A DNA stretch of 57,555 nt. It comes from Mesonia sp. (GTDB taxonomy: Bacteria; Bacteroidota; Bacteroidia; Flavobacteriales; Flavobacteriaceae). Position 1 is the first letter of the stretch; the number at the start of each line of letters is the position of its first letter. Shown piece after piece: positions 40,745 to 49,887 of this stretch. The stretch is from positions 1 through 57,555 of the forward strand of contig DTTX01000011.1 of NCBI GenBank assembly GCA_012964435.1, written 5' to 3'. Below the pieces are notes generated by a model. The model worked only from the letters and a program-made list of their open reading frames with translations, searched no databases and was not told the origin of the DNA. A program made the translations under genes and the position numbers.

Positions 40745-41407
40745 TTGTTTAAACATTCTCATCCTTATCAACCTTATATTCCTAAAGGAACCAAAAAATT
40801 AATCGTCGGTACGTTGCCGCCGCCAAGATTTACGATGGGAGAATTTAAAGAAGGTGACGTGAATTTTTGCTACGGAAGTCGCGACGGACAATTATGGATT
40901 ATCCTCAACAGAATTTTTAATCTGAATCTAAAGTTTGAAACTACAGAAGAAGCCATTCAGCAACGAAAAGATTTTCTGAAAACCCACCAAATCGGGATTT
41001 GTGATATGGTAGAATATGCGATGCGAGAGAAAATCGACGCTTCAGATTTAGGAATGAAAGAAGTGAAACTTCGGAATATGATTCAGATTTTAAAAGAAAA
41101 TCCATCAGTAGAAACATTACTCTTTACCGGCGGAAATAGCAAAAACGGTCCGGAATATTTCTTCAGAAAACATATTCGCGACCATAAGGAAATTCAGTTA
41201 AAAAGAATAAGTGATGAGGTGCCGAGAATTCACGAATTTAATTTAGAAGGAAGAATAATTACTACCGTTTCGCTAACCGCACCATCGGGAGCAGCAAATA
41301 GAGCTGTAGGAAGTATGCAGAATTACAAATACTTGAAACAGGAAAACCCTGAAATGAATACTTTAGATTTTCGGGTGTTGCAATACGAACCTTTCTTTAA
41401 AGCATAA
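40745..41407 (+). CDS. Uracil-DNA glycosylase family protein
   Basis: A 220-residue protein with UDG-fold motifs: LIVGTLPPPRF (motif 1 region, residues about 19-29), GICDMVEYAMRE, LLFTGGNSKNGPEYF and TVSLTAPSGAANRAVGS (motif 2 region). The start codon is TTG at 40745: HPYQPYIPKGTKKLIVGTLPPPRF is needed for the fold, an in-frame TAA lies 15 bp upstream, and the next ATG (near 40833) would remove that region. The substrate base is unknown. It is divergent from a T9SS cargo gene, and a terminator follows. Confidence 0.82.
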   Translation: MFKHSHPYQPYIPKGTKKLIVGTLPPPRFTMGEFKEGDVNFCYGSRDGQLWIILNRIFNLNLKFETTEEAIQQRKDFLKTHQIGICDMVEYAMREKIDASDLGMKEVKLRNMIQILKENPSVETLLFTGGNSKNGPEYFFRKHIRDHKEIQLKRISDEVPRIHEFNLEGRIITTVSLTAPSGAANRAVGSMQNYKYLKQENPEMNTLDFRVLQYEPFFKA

Positions 41408-41436
41408 AAAAAGCTACTCGATTTGAGTAGCTTTTT
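41408..41436. terminator. Bidirectional terminator
   Basis: AAAAAGCTACTC (41408-41419) and GAGTAGCTTTTT (41425-41436) form a perfect 12-bp stem with a GATTT loop, between convergent genes. Confidence 0.9.
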
Positions 41437-41464
41437 CAATATTATTCAAATGAATGTTCTTCAA

Positions 41465-42322
41465 TTATTTTTTGTTTGAAGCTTCTTTCATTCCTTCTTC
41501 GATCATATTGTAAAATTGGTCTAACTTAGGTAGCACAACGATTCTTGTTCTACGGTTAGCTGCTTTACCATCTGCGCTATCGTTAGAAGATACAGGAATG
41601 TATTGGCTTCTACCGGCAGCGGTCATTCTTGCAGGATCTACACCAAATTCATTTTGTAGGATTCTAACAATAGAAGTCGCTCTTTTGGTACTAAGATCCC
41701 AGTTATCTTGAATACATTCAGTTTTAATTGGGTCTGTATCGGTGTGACCTTCAACCATAAATTCAAAATCTGGCTTGTTTTTCACAACTTTGGCTACTTT
41801 ACCTAATACTTCTCTTGCACGGTTAGAAACTTGGTAGCTACCACTTCTAAATAAAAGTTTGTCTGAGATCGAAACAAAAACAACTCCTTTTTCAACATTA
41901 ATTTCGATATCTTCATCGTTAATGTTACCTAAAGCTCCCTTTAAGCTTGTTACTAAAGCTAAGGTTACAGAATCTTTTTTATTGATTGCATCACGCATGG
42001 TTTTAATCTGTAGATCTTTCTCTTTAATGCTTTCTAAAGAACGCTCTAAATTTTCAGCTCCTTTTTTAGATAAAGTTGCTAGATCACCTTGATTAGTTAA
42101 TAATGCGTTATTGGTTTTCTTTAAAGTGTTTACTTGATCTTCTAAGTAAGAAACTCGTGTTTCTTTTTCTTCTAAACAAGAATTAAGTTTAACAGTTGCT
42201 GTATTAAGCAAATCCTGAGTCTCTTTTTGTTTATCTTCAAGTTCAGCATATTTCTTTTTAGATACACATGAAGTGAACATTAATACTGATAGTACAGAAA
42301 ATAAAAAAACTCTATTCATCAT
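41465..42322 (-). CDS. OmpA family lipoprotein
   Basis: A 285-residue lipoprotein (signal MMNRVFLFSVLSVLMFTSC, Cys19). A coiled coil covers about residues 22-125 (KKKYAELEDKQKETQDLLNTATVKLNSCLEEKETRVSYLEDQ). An OmpA-C peptidoglycan-binding domain follows (about 150-275) with FMVEGHTDTDP, WDLSTKRATSIVRIL and GKAANRRTRIVVLPK. It probably ties the outer membrane to the cell wall. It stands alone upstream of the glycosyltransferase in the opposite order of transcription units. Confidence 0.93.
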   Translation of the reverse strand: MMNRVFLFSVLSVLMFTSCVSKKKYAELEDKQKETQDLLNTATVKLNSCLEEKETRVSYLEDQVNTLKKTNNALLTNQGDLATLSKKGAENLERSLESIKEKDLQIKTMRDAINKKDSVTLALVTSLKGALGNINDEDIEINVEKGVVFVSISDKLLFRSGSYQVSNRAREVLGKVAKVVKNKPDFEFMVEGHTDTDPIKTECIQDNWDLSTKRATSIVRILQNEFGVDPARMTAAGRSQYIPVSSNDSADGKAANRRTRIVVLPKLDQFYNMIEEGMKEASNKK

Positions 42323-42386
42323 AAGTTATTTTAAAATGTTAATTATTGGTTCAAAGCTATTAAAAAAGCAATATTCAAGTCAAGGA

Positions 42387-43400
42387 TTAACAATTATTTA
42401 GCGCAGGTTTTTTTAAAGCGCTGTATTTTGTGTTTTTCTCAACGTAATACTGCCATACGATTGATTTTAACGGACTGAAATTTTCTTTATTGTAATTTGT
42501 ATTTCTTTTTTTAATCATTTTGTTTAATTGCCTGTAAAAGCTGTAATGTGCCTTTAAAATGGCAAAAAAATGTCTAGGTTTTAATTCGACTACAAACTTA
42601 ATGCCAGCTAATCCATCTAAAAGCATTCGAGTGAAAATACATAGAAATACGTGCTTCTTTTTATTCTTTACCAGGTTAAAAAGGCTGTTTCTAAAGTTTA
42701 AGTAAGTTTTTTTAGGATGCATCGCGTGTAAAGTTCCGCCGCCTAAATGATAAACTTTTGCTTCGGGTATTGCCCAAATTTCATAATTTAAATGGTGTAC
42801 GCGCCAACAAAGATCAATTTCTTCTTGATGTGCAAAATAATCTTCATCAAACATTCCGGTTTCAAAGAACACCCCTTTTCGAATTGCAAAACACGCTCCA
42901 CTTGCCCAGCCAATGCGTTGCGCTTTATTATATTGACCGTGATCTTCCTCTAGTGTTTCAAAAATTCTTCCGCGGCAATAAGGGTAACCCAATTTATCGA
43001 CGAAACCGCCACAAGCACCGGCATAATCAAACTTTTCTTGGTGTTGGTAGCTTAAAATTTTAGGCTGAAGAATTCCTGTTTTTGGATGATTATTAAAATG
43101 AAATAATAAAGGCTGAAGCCAGTTTTCGGTTACTTCAACATCACTATTTAGTAAGATGAAAATATCTTCTTCAACATATTTTAGCGCATCATTGTAACCT
43201 TTTGCATAACCGCCATTTTCTTTATTCTGAATAATTTTTATCTGCGGAAAATTCTCTTCAACATAAGCCACAGAATCATCTTCTGAAGCATTATCGGCCA
43301 GGTAGATTTGAGCTTCTTCAGAATAGTTAACTACGGAAGGCAGAAAAGTTTCAAGCAATTTTCTCCCATTCCAATTTAAGATGACGACGGCAATTTTCAC
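42387..43400 (-). CDS. Family 2 glycosyltransferase
   Basis: A 337-residue GT-A fold enzyme: VVILNWNGRKLLETFLPSVV at the N-terminus, the donor-binding IYLADNASEDDSVAYVEENFP, IFILLNSDVEVTENWLQPLL (DxD-like), GWASGACFAIRKGVFFETGMFDEDYFAHQEEIDLCWR (acceptor region). This is the rhamnosyltransferase-like branch. It probably acts on a surface glycan or glycoprotein; sugar and acceptor are unknown. The HsdR-N-like gene upstream ends 9 bp before its start, so they are co-transcribed. Confidence 0.92.
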   Translation of the reverse strand: MKIAVVILNWNGRKLLETFLPSVVNYSEEAQIYLADNASEDDSVAYVEENFPQIKIIQNKENGGYAKGYNDALKYVEEDIFILLNSDVEVTENWLQPLLFHFNNHPKTGILQPKILSYQHQEKFDYAGACGGFVDKLGYPYCRGRIFETLEEDHGQYNKAQRIGWASGACFAIRKGVFFETGMFDEDYFAHQEEIDLCWRVHHLNYEIWAIPEAKVYHLGGGTLHAMHPKKTYLNFRNSLFNLVKNKKKHVFLCIFTRMLLDGLAGIKFVVELKPRHFFAILKAHYSFYRQLNKMIKKRNTNYNKENFSPLKSIVWQYYVEKNTKYSALKKPALNNC

Positions 43401-43409
43401 GATTGCAAA

Positions 43410-43856
43410 TTAAAGAGAATACGACGAAATTTCGCGTAAGAAATTATATTTTTCTAACTCATAATCCATTTCGCAAAAATAATGATGGAGTCCATTAGTG
43501 ACCATTAACTGTTCTGCTTTCAAAGCTAAATTATAACGAGCAATTTGGTCGAAAGTATCTTGTGTGATCTTAATAGACGGCGCTTTACATTCAACAATTA
43601 AATTTATGCTGCCGTCAGGATTGTATGCTACAATATCGTAGCGTCGCGTTAAGCCATTTACTTTGAGTTGTTTTTCAGCATTTAAAAGTTGTTTTGGGTA
43701 ATTTTTCTGTTTAATTAAATACTGAATCGTATGCTGTCGTACCCATTCTTCCGGGGTAAGAATGATGAATTTTTTTCGGAGTTCATCGAAAATAGCCGTT
43801 TTATTTTCGCTATTTTTGAACCGAAATTGATACGACGGAAAGTTAAGTTTTATCAT
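43410..43856 (-). CDS. HsdR N-terminal-type PD-(D/E)XK protein
   Basis: A 148-residue protein matching the stand-alone HSDR_N domain (type I restriction enzyme R subunit N-terminus). The nuclease core is visible: Asp in RRYDIVAYNPDG, then LIVECKAP giving the E-x-K pair. No helicase part is present, as is usual for this Bacteroidota family. No restriction genes are nearby, and a DNA repair or housekeeping role is more likely. It starts only 32 bp from the divergent holA gene. Confidence 0.85.
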   Translation of the reverse strand: MIKLNFPSYQFRFKNSENKTAIFDELRKKFIILTPEEWVRQHTIQYLIKQKNYPKQLLNAEKQLKVNGLTRRYDIVAYNPDGSINLIVECKAPSIKITQDTFDQIARYNLALKAEQLMVTNGLHHYFCEMDYELEKYNFLREISSYSL

Positions 43857-43888
43857 CTAACTAGTACAACTTAGGCTGTAGCGCTTTT

Positions 43889-44899
43889 ATGGAGCAAGTA
43901 AAGAAAATTGTAGCAGATATAAAAAAAGACGAGCTAAAACCTATCTATTTTTTAATGGGTGAAGAGCCTTATTATATCGATAGTTTAGCCAATTATTTTG
44001 AAGAAAATTTACTCAGTGAAGAAGAAAAGGGCTTTAACCAGTCGGTCTTATATGGTAGAGATGTAAGTATAGACGATATTATTTCTTCAGCAAAGCGTTT
44101 TCCGATGATGGCAAAATACCAATTACTTATTGTAAAAGAGGCGCAAGATCTATCGCGTACCATCGAGAAGTTGGTGAAGTACGCTGAAAATCCGCAGCCT
44201 TCAACCATTTTGGTGATTTGTTACAAATACAAAAAATTAGACAAGCGTAAAGCTTTATATAAAACGCTCAATAAAACTTGTGAGGTTTTTGAAAGTAAAC
44301 CTTTGTACGATAACCAAATACCCGATTGGATTAGTAAAGTACTGAAAGGTAAAAACTATAGCATTACGCCGAAAGCTTCGTTGTTGTTAGTTGAATTTTT
44401 AGGAACCGATCTTGGCAAGATCAATAATGAGTTAGAAAAATTACAACTTATTTTACCGGAAGGTTCACAAATTACACCCGAACTTATTGAAGAAAATATT
44501 GGGATCAGTAAAGACTTCAACAACTTTGAGCTGCAAAAAGCTTTAGGTGAAAAAGATTTCAAAAAAGCTTTTCGAATTATCGATTATTTTTCGCAGAACC
44601 CGAAAGAGCATCCTATTTTACAAACAACTGCTATTTTATTCAGCTTTTTTACGAAGATCTTGAAGTATCATAGTTTAGCGAACCACGATAAAGGAAATGT
44701 AGCAAAAACCTTAGGCGTAAATCCTTTTTTTGTAAAAGACTACGCCGTTGCTGCCAGAAATTATAAAATGAAAGAAGTAAGCGGCATTGTAGAGAAATTA
44801 CGAGAAGTAGATGCCAAAGGGAAAGGAGTAGGAGCAAATGGTGCGAATACTTCAGATCTATTCAAAGAGATATTAATAAAAACTTCAATGGCCAGGTAA
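43889..44899 (+). CDS. holA: DNA polymerase III delta subunit
   Basis: HolA is the clamp-loader subunit that opens the beta clamp. The 336 residues show the family's N-terminal YFLMGEEPYYIDSLANYFEENLL, LLIVKEAQDL, ...KKLDKRKALYKTL, and a C-terminal helical domain. The TAA overlaps the ATG of menA by 1 bp (TAATG), so translation is coupled. It is divergent from the HsdR-N-like gene. Confidence 0.93.
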   Translation: MEQVKKIVADIKKDELKPIYFLMGEEPYYIDSLANYFEENLLSEEEKGFNQSVLYGRDVSIDDIISSAKRFPMMAKYQLLIVKEAQDLSRTIEKLVKYAENPQPSTILVICYKYKKLDKRKALYKTLNKTCEVFESKPLYDNQIPDWISKVLKGKNYSITPKASLLLVEFLGTDLGKINNELEKLQLILPEGSQITPELIEENIGISKDFNNFELQKALGEKDFKKAFRIIDYFSQNPKEHPILQTTAILFSFFTKILKYHSLANHDKGNVAKTLGVNPFFVKDYAVAARNYKMKEVSGIVEKLREVDAKGKGVGANGANTSDLFKEILIKTSMAR

Positions 44900-45801
44900 T
44901 GGGAGTTAAATTTAAAACTTGGGTATCGGCTGCACGATTAAGAACTTTACCACTTTCTATTGCAGGGATCATTACCGGTACTGCACTTGCTGTTGAATAT
45001 CATAGTTTTTCTTGGGCAATTTTTGTGTTTGCGATTTTAACCACCTTAGGTTTACAAATACTTTCAAATTTTGCCAACGATTATGGCGATGGAGTAAAAG
45101 GTACCGACAACGAAGAACGTATCGGACCGATGCGCGCGCTACAAAGCGGAATTATTACTGACAAAGAAATGAAGAAAGCGATGATCATTACCTCGGTTGT
45201 CACCATGATTTTCGCATTGATCTTAATTTATTTAGCCTTCGGAAAAGAGAATTTTGCTTATTCATTGCTGTTTTTTGTATTAGGTTTAGCTTCAGTCGGA
45301 GCAGCGATAAAGTATACGGTTGGTAAATCTGCTTACGGTTATCGTGGTTTAGGCGACGTATTTGTGTTTTTATTTTTTGGTTTATTGAGTGTTGCAGGTA
45401 GTTTCTTTTTGTACTATCAAGATCTATCGCTTCAAATTTTTCTTCCGGCAGTTGCTGTTGGTTTATTGAGTACGGCGGTTTTAAACCTAAATAATATGCG
45501 TGATCGCATAAGTGATGCTAATTCAGGTAAAAATACATTGGTAGTGAAATTAGGAGGAAAAAGAGCAAAAATCTATCACTTTTCGATCATTATTGTCGCT
45601 TTATTGGCACAACTTATTTTTATTATTTTAAAGGGAAATTATTACCTATTGATTAGTTTGGTAGCGTTTATTCCACTATTCATTCATTTGAATGTTGTTG
45701 CGAAAAACACCATTCCGAAAGACCTAGATCCAGAATTAAAAAAAGTAGCTTTAAGTACATTTTTCTTTTCAATATTGTTTTTAATTGCCGTTCACTTATA
45801 A
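44899..45801 (+). CDS. menA: 1,4-dihydroxy-2-naphthoate polyprenyltransferase
   Basis: MenA attaches the polyprenyl chain to DHNA, the membrane step of menaquinone synthesis. The 300 residues contain about eight helices and the UbiA-type Asp-rich motif (SNFANDYGDGVKGTDNEERIGPMRALQSG) plus the second motif NNMRDRISDANSGKNTL. The start overlaps the holA stop. menC and menE lie 1-4 kb downstream on the same strand, though a terminator separates menA from them. Confidence 0.95.
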   Translation: MGVKFKTWVSAARLRTLPLSIAGIITGTALAVEYHSFSWAIFVFAILTTLGLQILSNFANDYGDGVKGTDNEERIGPMRALQSGIITDKEMKKAMIITSVVTMIFALILIYLAFGKENFAYSLLFFVLGLASVGAAIKYTVGKSAYGYRGLGDVFVFLFFGLLSVAGSFFLYYQDLSLQIFLPAVAVGLLSTAVLNLNNMRDRISDANSGKNTLVVKLGGKRAKIYHFSIIIVALLAQLIFIILKGNYYLLISLVAFIPLFIHLNVVAKNTIPKDLDPELKKVALSTFFFSILFLIAVHL

Positions 45802-45802
45802 A

Positions 45803-45828
45803 AAAAGCCTTCATTTCTGAAGGCTTTT
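45803..45828 (+). terminator. Terminator after menA
   Basis: AAGCCTTCA (45805-45813) and TGAAGGCTT (45818-45826), a 9-bp stem with a TTTC loop, followed by T's. It starts 2 bp after the menA stop. Confidence 0.85.
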
Positions 45829-46046
45829 AAACAAACCGCTAAAGCAAATAAAAAATTACGATAATCAATTTGGGAACTATCTTATTTCATTTGGTGTAAA
45901 TCTATAAGAAATTCTATTGTGAAAACATCCCTTGTAGTGGGTAATTATCTGTATTTCAATATATATTAAATTGAAATGTTATTATAATGTGAATTGATTT
46001 AGTAGAGCACGAAAAATCACTATTTTTCTGTTTAAAACTAAATATT

Positions 46047-46730
46047 ATGAAAGTTACCTTTTACGGGCAAAATTCACTTGCTATCGAAGTAGCAGGAAAA
46101 CATATTATTGTAGACCCATTTATTACCGGAAGCGATCTTGCCAAAGACAAAGTAGATATTAACGAGTTAAAGGCAGATTACATTTTTTTAACTCACGCTC
46201 ACCAAGACCATACCTTAGATGCCGAAGCCATCGCAAAAAATACCGGCGCGAAGATCGTGAGTAATTTTGAAATAGCTAATCATTACGAAGCTAAAGGTTT
46301 TGAAGTTCACCCAATGAATCACGGCGGAAGCTGGAAGTTTGAATTTGGAACGGTAAAATATGTAAATGCCATACACACCAGCTCCTTTCCCGACGGTAGT
46401 TATGGCGGGCAACCTGGAGGTTTTGTATTTGAAACCGAAGAGGGTAATCTTTACATTGCCGGAGATACCGCACTAACCATGGATATGAAACTTATCCCGA
46501 TGCGAACAAAATTAGATCTAGCAATTTTACCGATCGGTGATAATTTTACGATGGGAGTAGATGATGCGATTATTGCCAGTGATTTTATTGAATGTGATAA
46601 AATTCTAGGATGCCACTACGATACTTTTGGTTTTATTGAAATAGATCATAATTTAGCCAAAGATAAATTCAAGATGAAAAATAAAGAATTGTATTTATTA
46701 CCAATTGGCGAGAGTATCGAAGTTAAATGA
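46047..46730 (+). CDS. Metal-dependent hydrolase, UPF0173 type
   Basis: A 227-residue metallo-beta-lactamase-fold protein. The metal motif is THAHQDHTLDAE (HxHxDH), with further ligands in IHTSSF, AGDTALTMDMKL and CHYDTFGF. The pattern matches the UPF0173 (YtkL) family of hydrolases with unknown substrate. Its stop overlaps the start of menC by 4 bp (ATGA), so it is the first gene of the menC-CPBP unit. It may act on a CoA ester in the quinone pathway, but nothing in the sequence proves it. Confidence 0.9.
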   Translation: MKVTFYGQNSLAIEVAGKHIIVDPFITGSDLAKDKVDINELKADYIFLTHAHQDHTLDAEAIAKNTGAKIVSNFEIANHYEAKGFEVHPMNHGGSWKFEFGTVKYVNAIHTSSFPDGSYGGQPGGFVFETEEGNLYIAGDTALTMDMKLIPMRTKLDLAILPIGDNFTMGVDDAIIASDFIECDKILGCHYDTFGFIEIDHNLAKDKFKMKNKELYLLPIGESIEVK

Positions 46731-47773
46731 AAGCAACTTACAAAAAGTACACATTAAATTTTAAACGCCCTAGCGGAACTTCGCGGGGCGTTCTTACTAC
46801 CAAAGAAACCTGGTTTATAATTTTAGAGGAAGAAAATAATTTCGGGATCGGAGAATGCGGAATCTTACGAACACTCAGTATCGACGATCGTCCCGATTAT
46901 GAAGAAAAACTAAAATGGACGTGCCAAAACATTCATTTGCTAAAGGATGAGTTGCTGGCCAAGTTGATTGAATTTCCCTCCATTCAGTTTGGGGTAGAAA
47001 TGGCATTGTTATCGCTTCAGTCGCAAGATCCGTTTCAATTATTTCCTTCCGCATTTACGAATGGTGAAAAAGGAATCCCGATTAACGGACTTATTTGGAT
47101 GGGCGAAGAAGCTTTTATGCACGAGCAAATTGAGCAGAAATTAGAACAGGGCTTTACTTGTATTAAATTGAAAATTGGAGCGATCGATTTTGATAAAGAA
47201 ATTGCGTTGCTTCAATCGATCCGTAAAAAATATTCAGCTTCAGAAATAGAGTTACGCGTAGATGCTAACGGAGCTTTTCAGCCTCAAGAAGCTTTGCAAA
47301 AACTTCAACGTTTAAGTGAATTAGATCTGCATAGTATTGAGCAACCTGTTAAGCAAGGTCAGTTTTCAGAAATGGCAAAACTATGTGCTAAAACTCCGCT
47401 GCCTATTGCTTTAGATGAAGAATTAATTGGCGTGTTTTCTGTAACAAAAAAAGAAGAACTTCTACAAACCATACAACCGCAATACATTATTTTAAAACCA
47501 AGTTTAATCGGTGGTTTTAAAGGTACGCAAGAATGGATAGATCTAGCGGAAAAGCAAAATATCGGTTGGTGGATCACCAGCGCATTAGAAAGTAATATTG
47601 GTTTAAGTGCAATTTCGCAATTTACGTTTATTCAAAATAGCAATATGCCGCAAGGTCTTGGTACCGGTAGTTTGTACACCAATAATATTGAAAGTCCGTT
47701 AGTGGTCAAAGGAGAATATATAACTTATGCACCCGAAAAAACTTGGGATGTAAATTCAATTTTAAAAAATTAA
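46727..47773 (+). CDS. menC: o-Succinylbenzoate synthase
   Basis: MenC dehydrates SHCHC to o-succinylbenzoate in menaquinone synthesis. The 348-residue enolase-superfamily protein shows the catalytic Lys in CIKLKIG, metal ligands Asp in RVDANGAF, Glu in HSIEQP and Asp in ALDEELIG, and the second Lys in ILKPSLIGGF. The fold could also fit an L-Ala-D/L-Glu epimerase, but menE lies one gene away and settles the call. It overlaps the hydrolase gene by 4 bp and abuts the CPBP gene. Confidence 0.92.
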   Translation: MKATYKKYTLNFKRPSGTSRGVLTTKETWFIILEEENNFGIGECGILRTLSIDDRPDYEEKLKWTCQNIHLLKDELLAKLIEFPSIQFGVEMALLSLQSQDPFQLFPSAFTNGEKGIPINGLIWMGEEAFMHEQIEQKLEQGFTCIKLKIGAIDFDKEIALLQSIRKKYSASEIELRVDANGAFQPQEALQKLQRLSELDLHSIEQPVKQGQFSEMAKLCAKTPLPIALDEELIGVFSVTKKEELLQTIQPQYIILKPSLIGGFKGTQEWIDLAEKQNIGWWITSALESNIGLSAISQFTFIQNSNMPQGLGTGSLYTNNIESPLVVKGEYITYAPEKTWDVNSILKN

Positions 47774-48709
47774 ATGAACGATTTTATTGCAATTGCCGCC
47801 AAAGAAGGAAGTTTTAAAAAATGGAAATACATTTTACCTCCGTTGGGTTTTTTAGGGTTAATGGCGCTTAATTATATAGCTATTCAATTACTACAAATCG
47901 ATGTAGATAAATTTATGCAACAACAAGTAGCGCAAAAAGGAGCCAATCAAATGGTTTTCGAATCATTGTTACCTTTTGCGTTTTTTCTAGGCGGTTTATT
48001 TTTGTGGGTGAAGTTTGTACACAAGCAAACCTTAAAATCGCTTACAACAAGTCGAAACAAAATAGATTGGAAAAGGATTTCTTTTGGTTTTTTACTTATT
48101 AGTATTTTTACCATCGTTGTTACTTTGATCGATTATAATACAAATCCTGAAGGTTACATTTACAATTTTGTAGCCGATAAATTTTTTATTCTTTTACTCA
48201 TTGCAATAATTCTTATTCCGATACAAACCAGTTTTGAAGAGTATTTTTTTCGAGGTTATTTGATGCAAGGTTTAGGCTTGACGTTCAAAAATAGATGGAT
48301 TCCTTTTTTGGTAACTTCTATCATGTTTGGGATAATGCATTTAGGAAATCCTGAAGTTGGTAAACTCGGCCCGATCATTATGGTTTATTACATTGGTACA
48401 GGGCTCTTTTTAGGCTTAATTACATTAATGGATGAAGGAATGGAGCTGGCGCTTGGTTTTCACGCAGGTAATAACCTTATTGGGATTTTGCTAGTAACTG
48501 CAAACTGGACGGCGTTTCAATCTGATTCAATTTTAAAAGATGTGGCAGAACCCGAAGCCGGTTTAGATATTTTACTGCCAGTAGTGATCGTGTATCCTAT
48601 TTTTACATTAATTATGGCAAAGGTCTATAAATGGAAAAACTGGAAAGAAAAACTATTTGGTTCCGTAAGACTTCCTGAAGCGGAAAAAGTTTCTGTTGAA
48701 GAAATTTAA
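47774..48709 (+). CDS. CPBP family intramembrane metalloprotease
   Basis: A 311-residue protein with about eight helices. The CPBP (CAAX protease/bacteriocin-processing) motifs are complete: EEYFFRGYLMQG (EExxxR), FGIMHLGN (first His) and GFHAGNN (second His). Substrate unknown. Its ATG directly follows the menC stop, and menE starts 55 bp downstream with a -7 box of its own. A CPBP gene between men genes has no evident link to quinone chemistry. Confidence 0.9.
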   Translation: MNDFIAIAAKEGSFKKWKYILPPLGFLGLMALNYIAIQLLQIDVDKFMQQQVAQKGANQMVFESLLPFAFFLGGLFLWVKFVHKQTLKSLTTSRNKIDWKRISFGFLLISIFTIVVTLIDYNTNPEGYIYNFVADKFFILLLIAIILIPIQTSFEEYFFRGYLMQGLGLTFKNRWIPFLVTSIMFGIMHLGNPEVGKLGPIIMVYYIGTGLFLGLITLMDEGMELALGFHAGNNLIGILLVTANWTAFQSDSILKDVAEPEAGLDILLPVVIVYPIFTLIMAKVYKWKNWKEKLFGSVRLPEAEKVSVEEI

Positions 48710-48754
48710 TTTTAATTTATTGGTTTAGTAACACTAAATTATTTACGAAATCTC

Positions 48755-48762
48755 ATATTTGG
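48755..48762 (+). promoter_or_regulatory. Possible -7 box of menE
   Basis: CATATTTG differs from TAnnTTTG only in its first base and ends 2 bp before ATG 48765. It supports that ATG over the in-frame TTG at 48759. Confidence 0.4.
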
Positions 48763-48764
48763 TT

Positions 48765-49868
48765 ATGACTGAATTTAACGACTATTTTACCCCAAGACTT
48801 CACGAAGATTTTCAGTTTAACAAAAACCAACTGAATGAGGCCGGTTTAATTCAATTGGCTAATTTATATATTAATGAAGGCGAACCTTACGAAGAGCAAA
48901 TAGGAGAATTTATTTTAGATTGGTTAGATGAACGAGATTTTGTTGAAGTAAAAACTTCTGGTTCTACGGGAACGCCAAAAATTATAAAAATCAGTAAAGA
49001 ATTTATGGTGAATAGCGCAAAAGCGACCGGTAAATTCTTTAAACTGCCAGAACAAACTACCGCTTTACTTTGTTTACCGGCTTCTTACATTGCCGGTAAA
49101 ATGATGTTGGTAAGAGCGATGGTTTTAGGTTGGCATATCGATAGCGTTCAACCGAAATCAAATCCGATCGATCAGGTTTTTAAACGCTACGATTTTTGTG
49201 CAATGACGCCTTTTCAGCTCGATAATTCGTTGGCAAGACTTCATTTAATTAAAAAATTAATTGTTGGTGGCGGCGCTGTTTCTGTTCCTTTAAAAAGATT
49301 GGTACAAGGTATTCCTACTAAGATTTATGAAACTTACGGAATGACCGAAACCGTTACACACATCGCTGCACGCCGAATAAATTCTAAAAAAAGCAGAAAA
49401 AAACAGCTTCCGTTTAAAGTATTAAATAATGTAACTGTTGCCCAAGACGACCGAAATTGTTTAGTGATCAAAGCGCCAATGGTTGCTGATGAAACCATCG
49501 TTACCAATGATGTGGTTGAATTAGTGACCTATAAAAAGTTTTTCTGGAAAGGTAGAATTGATCACGTAATTAATAGTGGTGGCGTAAAAATACATCCGGA
49601 AGAAGTAGAGAAAAAGCTACAAAATATCATTTTACAACGTTTTTTTGTGACCTCATTGCCCGATGATGCGTTGGGTGAAAAATTAATTCTGTTTGTTGAA
49701 GCGGCTTTTAGTGAAGAAGTGCTTCAGCATTTAAAAGAAGAAATTCAGCACTCCAAAAAATTAGACAAGTTCGAAAAACCGAAAAAGATCTATTTTGTTG
49801 AAAAATTTGAAGAAACACATACCGGTAAAATTAACCGTTTAAATACGTTGAAAGCGAGACTTGATTAA
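48765..49868 (+). CDS. menE: o-Succinylbenzoate-CoA ligase
   Basis: MenE activates o-succinylbenzoate with CoA and ATP. The protein (367 residues from ATG 48765) is a short adenylate-forming enzyme. It shows the phosphate-binding loop KTSGSTGTPKIIKI, YETYGMTETVTHIAAR, WKGRIDHVINSGGVKIHPEEVE and a C-terminal catalytic Lys in THTGKINR. It lacks much of the usual N-terminal subdomain, as is typical for Bacteroidota MenE. I reject the TTG start at 48759 because a -7 box lies there. The gene is convergent with an M1 peptidase. Confidence 0.9.
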   Translation: MTEFNDYFTPRLHEDFQFNKNQLNEAGLIQLANLYINEGEPYEEQIGEFILDWLDERDFVEVKTSGSTGTPKIIKISKEFMVNSAKATGKFFKLPEQTTALLCLPASYIAGKMMLVRAMVLGWHIDSVQPKSNPIDQVFKRYDFCAMTPFQLDNSLARLHLIKKLIVGGGAVSVPLKRLVQGIPTKIYETYGMTETVTHIAARRINSKKSRKKQLPFKVLNNVTVAQDDRNCLVIKAPMVADETIVTNDVVELVTYKKFFWKGRIDHVINSGGVKIHPEEVEKKLQNIILQRFFVTSLPDDALGEKLILFVEAAFSEEVLQHLKEEIQHSKKLDKFEKPKKIYFVEKFEETHTGKINRLNTLKARLD

Positions 49869-49887
49869 ATCAATTTTTTCGCGGTTT

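Noticed and set aside
43410-43856. Restriction-modification system
   Set aside because: Only the stand-alone HSDR_N domain is present; no methylase, specificity subunit or helicase lies nearby.
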